Shown in pieces: positions 17,980 through 26,360 of a stretch of DNA of 64,000 nucleotides. This DNA is from Prolixibacteraceae bacterium (GTDB taxonomy: Bacteria > Bacteroidota > Bacteroidia > Bacteroidales > Prolixibacteraceae), in the NCBI GenBank assembly GCA_019459485.1, contig JAIBEZ010000074.1, positions 1 to 64,000 on the forward strand, written 5' to 3'. The notes beneath the pieces are model-generated. The model did not search any database, was not told the origin of the DNA, and was given only the letters and a program-made list of their open reading frames with translations. Every line of letters begins with the position of its first letter. Within the stretch, counting starts at the first letter, position 1. The translations under genes and the position numbers were made by a program.

Positions 17980-18296
17980 GGAAATCTTTTATAAATAACG
18001 AAAAACAAGCATAGTTTGGTATCAAAAGTAATAAATGATTTTTACATATTTTAACATTCATGGCAATAAGTTCCAAAAACGCTGTTTTTAGGAACATTTC
18101 ATACTAAATTTTATACTAAAGTGTGAATTTTTGAAATGTAAATTACTTTATCAATGCGAATTACAACTAAATGCAAAGTGTATTAATTTATCAACAAATC
18201 TAAAAACAGAATTGATTGGTTTTTTATTCAAATCGCATCACGAAAAACAACGAAATTCACATTGTTTTTTACCTTTACCAATTGAACAGATATGCG
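17980..18296. other. Divergent promoter gap
   Basis: AT-rich region between the beta-helix lipoprotein (reverse) and the GH3-beta-lactamase gene (forward). It contains a small hairpin, GTTCC (18070-18074) with GGAAC (18091-18095), and a repeated ATACTAAA word near 18101-18119. No gene is evident. Confidence 0.45.
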
Positions 18297-21239
18297 ATGA
18301 AGAGATATATTACGATTTTGAGTATCCTGATTTTATTTTCAGGGTATTGCTCCGCCCAACAAAATCCACCATTTCAGAAAATGTTGAATGATCGATGGGT
18401 CGATTCGATCATGAACGTTTTGAGCCTCGATCAGAAGATCGGTCAATTATTTATGATTCAGGCTTATTCGAATATGAAAAATCAAAAAACCGATGAGCTT
18501 ATAAAATTGATCGATCAGTATCAGGTTGGCGGAATAATTTTCATGCAGGGCGGTCCGGTCAACCAGGCAAATATCAGCAACAAACTTCAGCAAGCATCAA
18601 AAATACCGTTGCTTGTTTCCATTGATGCCGAAACAGGTCTTGGTTTCAGATTGGATTCAACACTGAATTATCCCGCTCAAATGGCGTTGGGGGCCATTTC
18701 AAATGATTCACTAATTTACCGAATGGGATTTGAAATTGGACAGCAATGCCGTATGCTGGGAGTTCACATGAACATGGCGCCTGTTTGCGACGTCAATATC
18801 AATCCGGCCAATCCGATCATCAATCACAGGTCGTTTGGAGAAGACAAGTTGCAGGTTGCACGCAAGTCGTGGTTGTATGCAAGTGGAATGCAGGACGCCG
18901 GGGTATTGGCCACTGCCAAGCATTTCCCGGGACATGGGGATACACAAACCGATTCTCATCACGACCTCCCTGTAATAAAACAAACGAAAATACAGCTCGA
19001 TTCGCTCGAATTATTCCCGTTCGCATACCTCATCAACAGAGGAATTGGTGCAGTAATGACCGGACATTTACATGTTCCGGCGCTCGACGCGAATGCAAAG
19101 ATTCCGGCCACATTGTCACCAAAAATAATCAACATCAAATTAAAAAAAGATTTGGGGTTCAAGGGTTTGGTGATAACAGATGCAATGAATATGAAAGGTG
19201 TCAGCAACCTCTATTCTTCGGGCGAATCTTCGGTAAAAGCGCTGAAGGCCGGAAACGATATGCTCGAAATTGTGCCCCGACTAGACAAAGCCATTGATGC
19301 TGTAAGATTAGCAATTGAGAAAGGAGAATTATCGGTTGAAGAAATCGATGAAAAATGCAGAAAAATTTTAACCATCAAAAAATGGCTTGGACTCGACAAG
19401 CAAAAATTGGTTGACACAAAAAATCTACACGCTAAATTAAACAACAACCAATATTTGCTTACCAAACGCCTGCTTCAGGAACAGTCCATGACTGTATTGC
19501 AGAACAGGCAAAATATCATCCCTTTGCAGCAGCTTGATACGCTAAAAATCGCCAGTCTGTCAATCGGCTCTGATCAGCTTGCGCCGTTTCAGAATATGCT
19601 CGAAAATTACACTCAAATTGATCATTTCAACATTGGAAAAATTCCGATGGAACAAGAAATCAGCAGTTTACTTACCCAGTTAACACCTTATAACCTGATA
19701 ATTATCGGGATACATGGAATGGGCTTATATCCAAACAGACGATTTGGAATCTCCGATCAGCAAATCAGTTTGATTGAAAGGCTCAAAGACAGGAATACTG
19801 TCATTTGTTTTTTTGGAAATCCTTATTCAATACAGTTTTTCCCGGCAATAAAGAATACACAAAGTTTGATTGTCGCCTATCAGGACGACAATGACGCGCA
19901 GGAAATGGCAGCCCAACTCGTTTTTGGTGCCACAAATGCCAGCGGTAAGTTGCCGGTATCGGTAAATAATATGTTCCCAATCAATTCAGGAATTATCACT
20001 AAATCAATCCAGCGACTAAAATATACATTTCCCGAAGAAGTGAAAATCAATTCGCACTACCTTCAATATTTGATTGATTCGATTGCAAAACGAGGACTTG
20101 CAGGAAAGGCCTATCCGGGTTGTCAGGTATTGATTGCCAAAGAAGGAAAAGTAATACTGCAATCCACCTACGGTTATTTTACCTACGAAAATGAGCAGGC
20201 GGTGCAAAAACATCATCTTTACGACCTGGCTTCAGTCACAAAAATAACTGCGCCACTTCCGGCGATAATGAAGCTGTTCGATGAAAAAAAGATCAATCTT
20301 GACGCACCGTTTTCCGACTATTTCGCTGAATTCAAAAACACAAACAAAGCAGAAATGACTGTCAGAGATATTCTGACCCATCAGGCAAGGTTGCAAGGGG
20401 GCCTTCCGTTCTGGCTCCAACCGGGGAAACGGGGGGCTTTGCGGGAGAATGTTTTCAGAAATCATCCGGAAGAACAATATCAGGTCCGAATTTCACAGGA
20501 CATGTATGTGAAAAATGATTTCAAAAATCAAATAATCAAAGATATTGTCAAATCGTCTTTACTTGCCAAAAAGGAATATGTTTATTCTGATTTGGGATTC
20601 AGCCTTTTTCCATACATGATAGAAAGACTGAGCGGAAAATCCTTTCAGGAATATTTATACAAGGAATTTTACAAACCTTTGGGAGCTACTTCAACCGGAT
20701 TCAAGCCGTATGAAAGGTTTCCGACCGACCAAATCGTACCCACTGAAAACGACCTGACTTTCAGAAAAGAACTTTCGCAGGGATTCGTGCACGACGAACT
20801 GGCAGCGCTCATGGGCGGAGTATCAGGAAATGCAGGGCTGTTCAGCAAAGCCAACGACCTTGCAAAGGTGATGCAAATGTATCTTCAGTCGGGGTATTAC
20901 GGGGGAAAACAATTTATTTTACCTGAAACAATCGCAGAATTTACCAAAGTTCAGTTTTCACCAAGCAGTAATCGCCGTGCGCTGGGGTTCGACAAACCAA
21001 ATCCGGGAATCAAGGGCATAAAGAACAAATTCCCTGCAGCCGATGCAAGTCCTGAAAGTTACGGACATACTGGTTTCACAGGCATTTTTACCTGGGTCGA
21101 TCCGCAGAACCAACTCGTGTTTATTTTTCTCTCGAACCGTGTATATCCTACCAGAAGAAATTCAGCCATTTACGACCTGAACATTCGTACTGAAATGCAT
21201 CAGGCCATCTATGATGCAATCAAGAAAGGACTCAATTGA
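18297..21239 (+). CDS. GH3 beta-N-acetylhexosaminidase fused to a beta-lactamase-family serine hydrolase
   Basis: Start set at 18297 (MKRYITILSILILFSGYCSA, signal peptide), giving 980 residues. The N-terminal half is a GH3 domain of the NagZ type, with TAKHFPGHGDTQTDSHHDLP (the His/Asp catalytic dyad motif) and nucleophile Asp295 in VITDAMNMKG. A linker and C-terminal GH3-like subdomain follow. From about residue 600 there is a class C beta-lactamase/PBP-like domain with the S-x-x-K motif at Ser646-Lys649 (LASVTK) and a YSD triad. This fusion is recurrent in Bacteroidota. The likely role is peptidoglycan turnover in the periplasm: removal of GlcNAc plus acting on peptide or ester bonds. The second activity is unproven. 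Confidence 0.93.
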   Translation: MKRYITILSILILFSGYCSAQQNPPFQKMLNDRWVDSIMNVLSLDQKIGQLFMIQAYSNMKNQKTDELIKLIDQYQVGGIIFMQGGPVNQANISNKLQQASKIPLLVSIDAETGLGFRLDSTLNYPAQMALGAISNDSLIYRMGFEIGQQCRMLGVHMNMAPVCDVNINPANPIINHRSFGEDKLQVARKSWLYASGMQDAGVLATAKHFPGHGDTQTDSHHDLPVIKQTKIQLDSLELFPFAYLINRGIGAVMTGHLHVPALDANAKIPATLSPKIINIKLKKDLGFKGLVITDAMNMKGVSNLYSSGESSVKALKAGNDMLEIVPRLDKAIDAVRLAIEKGELSVEEIDEKCRKILTIKKWLGLDKQKLVDTKNLHAKLNNNQYLLTKRLLQEQSMTVLQNRQNIIPLQQLDTLKIASLSIGSDQLAPFQNMLENYTQIDHFNIGKIPMEQEISSLLTQLTPYNLIIIGIHGMGLYPNRRFGISDQQISLIERLKDRNTVICFFGNPYSIQFFPAIKNTQSLIVAYQDDNDAQEMAAQLVFGATNASGKLPVSVNNMFPINSGIITKSIQRLKYTFPEEVKINSHYLQYLIDSIAKRGLAGKAYPGCQVLIAKEGKVILQSTYGYFTYENEQAVQKHHLYDLASVTKITAPLPAIMKLFDEKKINLDAPFSDYFAEFKNTNKAEMTVRDILTHQARLQGGLPFWLQPGKRGALRENVFRNHPEEQYQVRISQDMYVKNDFKNQIIKDIVKSSLLAKKEYVYSDLGFSLFPYMIERLSGKSFQEYLYKEFYKPLGATSTGFKPYERFPTDQIVPTENDLTFRKELSQGFVHDELAALMGGVSGNAGLFSKANDLAKVMQMYLQSGYYGGKQFILPETIAEFTKVQFSPSSNRRALGFDKPNPGIKGIKNKFPAADASPESYGHTGFTGIFTWVDPQNQLVFIFLSNRVYPTRRNSAIYDLNIRTEMHQAIYDAIKKGLN

Positions 21240-21403
21240 TTATTAAAATTTGTTAAATATTTTATCGCTTCTTAACAGTTTTGCAAAACTTTTTTATTTA
21301 AAATGCTTATAGAACAGAACCAAATGACTTTTTTCCAAATTGTTTAATAGCCAAACTTTCTTCAGTATTTAGAATCGGTTACAAAAACATGATCATACCC
21401 TCA

Positions 21404-21432
21404 TTGTTATTTATTTATTAATTCTAACTTTA
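21404..21432 (+). promoter_or_regulatory. Promoter of the small HTH gene
   Basis: TTG at 21404-21406, an 18-bp spacer and TAACTTTA at 21425-21432 fit the Bacteroidota -33/-7 pattern with one mismatch in the -7 box. Transcription would begin near 21439, leaving a leader of about 45 nt. Confidence 0.5.
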
Positions 21433-21482
21433 AGCGTTATTTTAACCGAATAGATAGTGTAAAACCATAAAAACTAATTGTC

Positions 21483-21737
21483 ATGGAGAGAAAAATCACG
21501 TTTAACGAGTTGCGTCACATCAAAGACAGCTTACCTGCCGGTTCGATCCACCAAATTGCGCAAGAGTTTAATATCGAGGTCGAAACGGTCAGAAATTATT
21601 TTGGAGGCGCAAACTATGACAGAGGAAAATCTGTAGGATTACATATTGAACCAGGACCGGACGGAGGCGTTGTATTACTTGATGATACTGCCATTCTTGA
21701 AAGAGCACAACAGTTAATTTCATCTCATTCAAACTAA
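21483..21737 (+). CDS. Small HTH DNA-binding protein conserved in Bacteroidota
   Basis: 84 residues: MERKITFNELRHIKDSLPAG, then SIHQIAQEFNIEVETVRNYF, a helix-turn-helix in which the recognition helix reads VETVRNYFGG. The second half is an acidic tail with HIEPGPDGGVVLLDDTAIL. Stand-alone proteins of this kind are widespread in Bacteroidota, usually as single genes with their own promoter, as here. A transcription-factor or nucleoid role is likely but not established. Flanked by a clear promoter and a strong terminator, so it is monocistronic and possibly well expressed. Confidence 0.85.
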   Translation: MERKITFNELRHIKDSLPAGSIHQIAQEFNIEVETVRNYFGGANYDRGKSVGLHIEPGPDGGVVLLDDTAILERAQQLISSHSN

Positions 21738-21759
21738 AAACAAATTTTTATTCCGATAG

Positions 21760-21791
21760 ACTGCCCTATCTTTGTAGGGCAGTTTTTTTTT
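21760..21791 (+). terminator. Strong rho-independent terminator
   Basis: ACTGCCCTA pairs with TAGGGCAGT around a six-base loop, followed by an uninterrupted run of T. It ends the small HTH gene transcript. Confidence 0.88.
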
Positions 21792-21817
21792 GTCGATTAC
21801 CACCAAACCAAAGTACC

Positions 21818-22606
21818 ATGAAAAACCTTCTTTTTGCTTTAACCTTTTGTTTTCTATCAACTTCAGTATTTGCCCAAAAATCTCTTTTCAACGGAAAAAA
21901 CTTAAAAAACTGGGATATATTTCTTGGCAGCCCGATTACAGGGTTCGAAGATCTGGCTAAAAAAGCGACCCCCGCTTCAACTTACAGCATCGTTGAAATG
22001 GACGGGAAAAAAGTTATTCACATTTCGGGCGACATTTTTGCTTCGCTTGCTACAAAGAAAGAATATGCAGACTACCACCTTCGCCTGGAATTTAAATGGG
22101 GCGAAAAGGTTTATGGAAAACGCAACAGCGGGCTACTTTACCACAGCTATGGACCTTTTGGCGCGGCTTTCGGAACTTGGATGGCCAATATCGAACATCA
22201 GTTAATGCACGAAAATCTGGGCGATACCTACCTGATGGCCAATACTTACTGCGAAAGCAAAGTGTTAAAAAGTGACGATGGCAAAAGTTTTAATTATTCT
22301 CCGCAGGGTCAGTTAACATCATTCAGCGAAACAGACAATGGGCGCTCCGTGAAAAAGGCAAAAGATGCAGAAAAACCGCTTGGAGAATGGAACACTGTAG
22401 ATTTATACTGTTTCGGACAAACTGCGGTTCACGTTGTAAACGGACAAGTAGTAATGGTCAACACCAATTGCAGTAAAGTTGAAAACGGCTTAAAAATACC
22501 GCTTACAAAAGGGAAAATTCAGTTACAATCGGAAGGCGGCGAATTTTTTATCAGAAAAATAGAAATTGAAAAGATCAAGGGAATTCCTGCAGAATTTCTA
22601 AAATAA
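21818..22606 (+). CDS. DUF1080 family secreted hydrolase-like protein
   Basis: 262 residues with a signal peptide (MKNLLFALTFCFLSTSVFAQ). The rest is a concanavalin-like beta-sandwich of the 3-keto-disaccharide hydrolase family (DUF1080): KSLFNGKNLKNWDIF at the N-terminus, YADYHLRLEFKWGE, RNSGLLYHSYGPFG in the middle, and KIQLQSEGGEFFIRKIEIE at the end. These three blocks are the family's usual signatures. Members act on 3-keto-glycosides or simply bind carbohydrate. No dedicated 3-keto oxidoreductase is nearby, so the substrate is unknown. Single gene behind the HTH terminator. Confidence 0.88.
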   Translation: MKNLLFALTFCFLSTSVFAQKSLFNGKNLKNWDIFLGSPITGFEDLAKKATPASTYSIVEMDGKKVIHISGDIFASLATKKEYADYHLRLEFKWGEKVYGKRNSGLLYHSYGPFGAAFGTWMANIEHQLMHENLGDTYLMANTYCESKVLKSDDGKSFNYSPQGQLTSFSETDNGRSVKKAKDAEKPLGEWNTVDLYCFGQTAVHVVNGQVVMVNTNCSKVENGLKIPLTKGKIQLQSEGGEFFIRKIEIEKIKGIPAEFLK

Positions 22607-22754
22607 TACTGAAAATACTAGAACTGCTTTGAATACACCGAGTTCCACCTTAACAATCTGATGATTAAATACATCAAATTTCATTTTGACAGTATGTTTA
22701 TTGAAATTTTATTCGTTTATTTATAACGATTATAAATAATATAGCTAGAAAGAT

Positions 22755-23165
22755 ATGAAAGGAAAGATGAAAAAGCTATTTTCGATTTCAGAGAAAGAGG
22801 GTAAATATTTTGATGATAAACACGAATGCATTGAATTGGTAAGTTGCCATTTTGATGGGACAACCTGCGCGGCACAAAGAGCGCTTATCAACAAAAAGAT
22901 GCTCACCTCACGAAGGTTATGGCTAAATAAAAACTACGAACATTCAATTGCAGAACTAAAAAGTGCGTTCTACAACACCGACGAATTAGATCAGTCAACC
23001 TGTTTGCAATGTGCTAAATTTTTTCGCACAACAATCACTCAATCAATGGAAAACATCCACGAGGATCTTCACAAAATGACCACAGGGTTCTTCCGCATCG
23101 AAGATTACAAATTAAACTACGAACTGGCAACCAGCGTTTTAAAGGAATTTAAAGAGGTAAGCTAA
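22755..23165 (+). CDS. Unknown protein with five cysteines
   Basis: 136 residues, no signal peptide or membrane segment, and not recognised. Cysteines are at 25, 31, 38, 83 and 86. The first three form C-x5-C-x6-C (HECIELVSCHFDGTTC) and the last two STCLQC, a CxxC pair. The spacing suggests a metal- or Fe-S-binding site, but this is speculation. The rest is helical and charged. It has its own 148-bp upstream gap and ends 17 bp before a perfect 17-bp inverted repeat, which would act as its terminator. Coding quality appears good across its length. Confidence 0.7.
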   Translation: MKGKMKKLFSISEKEGKYFDDKHECIELVSCHFDGTTCAAQRALINKKMLTSRRLWLNKNYEHSIAELKSAFYNTDELDQSTCLQCAKFFRTTITQSMENIHEDLHKMTTGFFRIEDYKLNYELATSVLKEFKEVS

Positions 23166-23182
23166 ATTATGCTTCAATTCTC

Positions 23183-23226
23183 CTGAACTTTTTCCTTTCC
23201 AGGTGTACTGAAAGGAAAAAGTTCAG
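23183..23226 (+). terminator. Perfect 17-bp inverted repeat before the DUF2723 gene
   Basis: CTGAACTTTTTCCTTTC (23183-23199) is perfectly repeated in inverted form at 23210-23226 with a 10-nt loop. It ends 2 nt before the ATG at 23229. It may terminate the upstream cysteine-containing gene, but its position over the ribosome-binding region of the next gene means it could also block translation of read-through mRNA. Confidence 0.6.
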
Positions 23227-23228
23227 AC

Positions 23229-26216
23229 ATGAATCAGCAACGAATAAACAATCTGGCCGGATGGGCCGTTTTCAGCCTTTCACTTTTCGTTTACATTTTC
23301 ACCATCGAACCAACGCTTAGCCTTTGGGACTGCGGTGAATTTCTGGTTTCGGCTTATAAGCTTGAAATCAACCATTCGCCCGGAGCGCCGCTATTTATGT
23401 TGCTTGGCCGGGTGTTTTCGCTGTTCAGTTTTGGCGATCCGGGAAAAGCAGCTTACACAATTAACCTCGTTTCGGCAGTTTCGAGCGCAGCAACTATTTT
23501 ATTTTTATTTTGGACAATCGTCTGGCTGATTTCAAAGCTTGAGCTAAAACAAAGAAAAACATTCCCACTTATCCTGAAATTTGGAGCCGCAGCAATCGGT
23601 TCCTTGTCGTTCGCTTTTACTGATTCGTTCTGGTTCTCGGCAGTCGAGGCCGAAGTTTATGCTCTTTCGTCGTTGTTCAGCGCCGTTATTTTGTGGGTCG
23701 CAACGCGCTGGGAACGCGAAGCCGTCGAGCCTGATTCTGCAAGGTGGATTGTCCTTATATTTTTCCTGATCGGGCTTTCCATCGGGGCGCATTTACTGAA
23801 TTTGCTGGTAATTCCGTCTGTCGGCCTGATTATCTATTTCCGAAAATATAAGTATTCCCTTAAAGGATTGTTCGCGGCCATCATCGTGAGCGGTATCGGG
23901 ATTATAGCTCTATTAAAAATCGTGATTCCCGGAATTCTCGATCTTTCCAAAAATCTGGAACTTTTTTTCGTCAACCAACTCGATTTCCCCATTCATTCCG
24001 GATTGTTCACTTACCTCATTTTATTGATCGGCGCAATCTCTGCAGGATTATTTTACACGCATCGCAAACAATTGCCCGGGCTAAATCTGGCTATTTTGTG
24101 CCTGACATTTCTGCTGATTGGTTATACTTCCTACGTAGCAACCATCGTTCGGGCATCCGCCGGAGTGCCAATCAATCAGGGAAATCCGGAAACTACATTC
24201 AGTTTATTGAATTACCTGAACCGCGAACAATACGGAACACGCCCGATTTTGTACGGAGCAAATTTCGGTTCTACAGTAACAGGTTATCAGGAAAGAAACA
24301 CATGGATTGCCTCGAGAGGAAAATACATCAAAAGCCAATTGAATCCTGATGTTGAGTATGATAAAAATACCATCGGGTTCTTTCCGCGAATGCACAGCAA
24401 CGAACCCGGGCATATTCAATCGTATAAAAATTGGGTCGATTTGAAAGGACGAAAAGTTCCGATTCAGGATGACGAAGGCAAGCTGACCAATACAATCGTT
24501 CCAACCTTTCAGGAAAATGTTTCTTTCTTTCTGAAATACCAGCTTGGGTTTATGTACCTGCGCTATTTTATGTGGAATTTTGCCGGACGACAGAACGATA
24601 TTCAGGGCAACGGCGATTTGCAAAACGGGAACTGGCAATCCGGATTTTCCTTTATCGACAGCCACAATGCTGGTCCTCAAACACATCTCACTTCGGCTGC
24701 AAAAGAAAACAAAGGCCGTAACTCATACTATTTTTTGCCATTACTGATCGGCATTTTCGGCATCTGTTTTCAATACAAAAACGACCCGCAGAACTTTTTA
24801 AGCACCGGCTTGCTCTTTCTCCTGATGAGCTTTGCATTGGTGGTTTACCTGAACGAAATACCAGACACTCCACGCGAACGCGATTACGTGTATGTTGGCT
24901 CATTCTACGTTTTCTGCATTTGGATTGGCCTCGGTGTTTTGTCCGTTTTCAATCAGCTTCAGAAACTATTGAAAGAAAGAATGTCGATAACTTCTGCATT
25001 GGCTCTTTGCCTTGCAGCTTCGCCCATCTTACTTCTGGCACAAAACTTCGACGATCACAACCGCTCCGGAAGATATTCGGCCCGCGATTTGGCCCGAAAT
25101 TACCTGGAATCGTGCGAAAAAGATGCGATCCTGTTTACCCATGCCGACAACGATACCTATCCGTTGTGGTATTGTCAGGAAGTGGAAGGCATCCGGCGCG
25201 ATGTTCGCGTGGTGGTGATGCCCTATTTACAGGCGGAATGGTACATTCAGCAATTACAGCGGAAGATGTATCAGAATGAAGCGCTGAAAATGACCATCCC
25301 GCTGGAAAAATATCAGTCAGGCCAACTTGATTACGTGTATGTTGTGCCGAAAATCGAAACAGAACAGCCGCTGACCGACATTCTTGAATTCGTGGCCAGC
25401 GACTCGTCGAAAACCAAATTAACTGTTGAAGGACAGAAGCAAATCAGTTACATTCCTGTTGATAAAATGAGACTGGAAATGGCCGGGAAAGAACCCATCC
25501 ATCTGGAATTAAAGCAACGCGCCATCAACAAAGGCGATCTGGCTTTTTGGGACATTATTGCCACAAACAAAGGAAAACGCCCGGTCTGTTTCACTGCATT
25601 CGTTGACGCGGAAGAACACGGATTGAAAGATCACCTCATTTTTGACGGACTTGTTTTCAGGCTGACCGATCAGAAAACCGACAGCAATTCGGTAATAGAC
25701 ATGGGAAAAATTGAGACTGAAAATCTCTACAAAAACCTGATGCAAAAATGCAACTGGGACAATCTGGCCAACCCTGCTATTTATTTCGACTGGCACCACC
25801 GCCGGATGCTGGCCAGTATGCAAATACGCAATGCTTTTTACAGGCTGGCCAAAAGTCTGACAGAAGAAAAGCAAACCGACAAAGCCATTGAAGTGCTAAA
25901 AAAAGCTGAACAAACAGTGAGTTTAAAACTTTGGCCGGTCGACTATCAAAGCATTCTGATGGCTCAACTTTATGCCCGAAACGGACAAAACCAATTGGGC
26001 GAAAACCGGTTTAAGGAATTGGCTGCATCGCTGGAAGAAGGACTAATTTATTTCGGGTCATTCCCTTCGAACCAGAAAAAATCCATTATTGATGACGCCG
26101 GATATCAACTTTCCTTATACAACGAACTGATCAACCAAGCTGCGGATACACTCTCCGAAGCTGAATTAAAAAGTATGAAAGAGAAGCTGATGGCGTTTGC
26201 CGGGAAGCTGGGATAA
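23229..26216 (+). CDS. DUF2723 family integral membrane protein (glycosyltransferase-like)
   Basis: This 995-residue protein has about a dozen transmembrane helices in residues 10-630. The early motif TIEPTLSLWDCGEFLVSAYK places an acidic residue next to the first helix, and NHSPGAPLFMLLGRVFSLF follows, as in the protein O-mannosyltransferase-like superfamily (GT-C fold). RERDYVYVGSFYVFCIWIG lies late in the membrane part. The soluble C-terminal third (from about 650) has HADNDTYPLWYCQEVEGIRR and TPR-like helices near the end. DUF2723 proteins are common in Bacteroidota and have been linked to protein O-glycosylation; the exact donor is unknown. The inverted repeat immediately upstream may affect its translation. 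Confidence 0.88.
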   Translation: MNQQRINNLAGWAVFSLSLFVYIFTIEPTLSLWDCGEFLVSAYKLEINHSPGAPLFMLLGRVFSLFSFGDPGKAAYTINLVSAVSSAATILFLFWTIVWLISKLELKQRKTFPLILKFGAAAIGSLSFAFTDSFWFSAVEAEVYALSSLFSAVILWVATRWEREAVEPDSARWIVLIFFLIGLSIGAHLLNLLVIPSVGLIIYFRKYKYSLKGLFAAIIVSGIGIIALLKIVIPGILDLSKNLELFFVNQLDFPIHSGLFTYLILLIGAISAGLFYTHRKQLPGLNLAILCLTFLLIGYTSYVATIVRASAGVPINQGNPETTFSLLNYLNREQYGTRPILYGANFGSTVTGYQERNTWIASRGKYIKSQLNPDVEYDKNTIGFFPRMHSNEPGHIQSYKNWVDLKGRKVPIQDDEGKLTNTIVPTFQENVSFFLKYQLGFMYLRYFMWNFAGRQNDIQGNGDLQNGNWQSGFSFIDSHNAGPQTHLTSAAKENKGRNSYYFLPLLIGIFGICFQYKNDPQNFLSTGLLFLLMSFALVVYLNEIPDTPRERDYVYVGSFYVFCIWIGLGVLSVFNQLQKLLKERMSITSALALCLAASPILLLAQNFDDHNRSGRYSARDLARNYLESCEKDAILFTHADNDTYPLWYCQEVEGIRRDVRVVVMPYLQAEWYIQQLQRKMYQNEALKMTIPLEKYQSGQLDYVYVVPKIETEQPLTDILEFVASDSSKTKLTVEGQKQISYIPVDKMRLEMAGKEPIHLELKQRAINKGDLAFWDIIATNKGKRPVCFTAFVDAEEHGLKDHLIFDGLVFRLTDQKTDSNSVIDMGKIETENLYKNLMQKCNWDNLANPAIYFDWHHRRMLASMQIRNAFYRLAKSLTEEKQTDKAIEVLKKAEQTVSLKLWPVDYQSILMAQLYARNGQNQLGENRFKELAASLEEGLIYFGSFPSNQKKSIIDDAGYQLSLYNELINQAADTLSEAELKSMKEKLMAFAGKLG

Positions 26217-26225
26217 AAGCTGCAA

Positions 26226-26360
26226 TTAAAAAACAATTTCCTGCTTAGGAAAATAAATTCCCTAAGCAGGAAATTTTGCTTTCCTGCGCACCCGTTTATA
26301 CTTTCCTGCGCATCCGTTTATATTTTTCTGCGCAGGAAATTATTTTTCCTGCGCATCGTT
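26226..26360. repeat. 22-bp period array between convergent genes
   Basis: A hairpin built on TTTCCTGCTTAGG and CCTAAGCAGGAAA is followed by units starting CCTGCGCA at spacing 22, 22 and 21 bp (CCTGCGCACCCGTTTATA, CCTGCGCATCCGTTTATA, TCTGCGCAGGAAATTA, CCTGCGCATCG). It fills nearly all of the gap between convergent genes. The opening hairpin may terminate the DUF2723 transcript. Period matches the two other arrays in the window although the words differ. Confidence 0.7.

Noticed and set aside
21277-21290. Terminator AGTTTTGCAAAACT after the GH3 fusion gene
   Set aside because: The palindrome has no loop and therefore cannot form a usable hairpin; it may be an accidental symmetric word.
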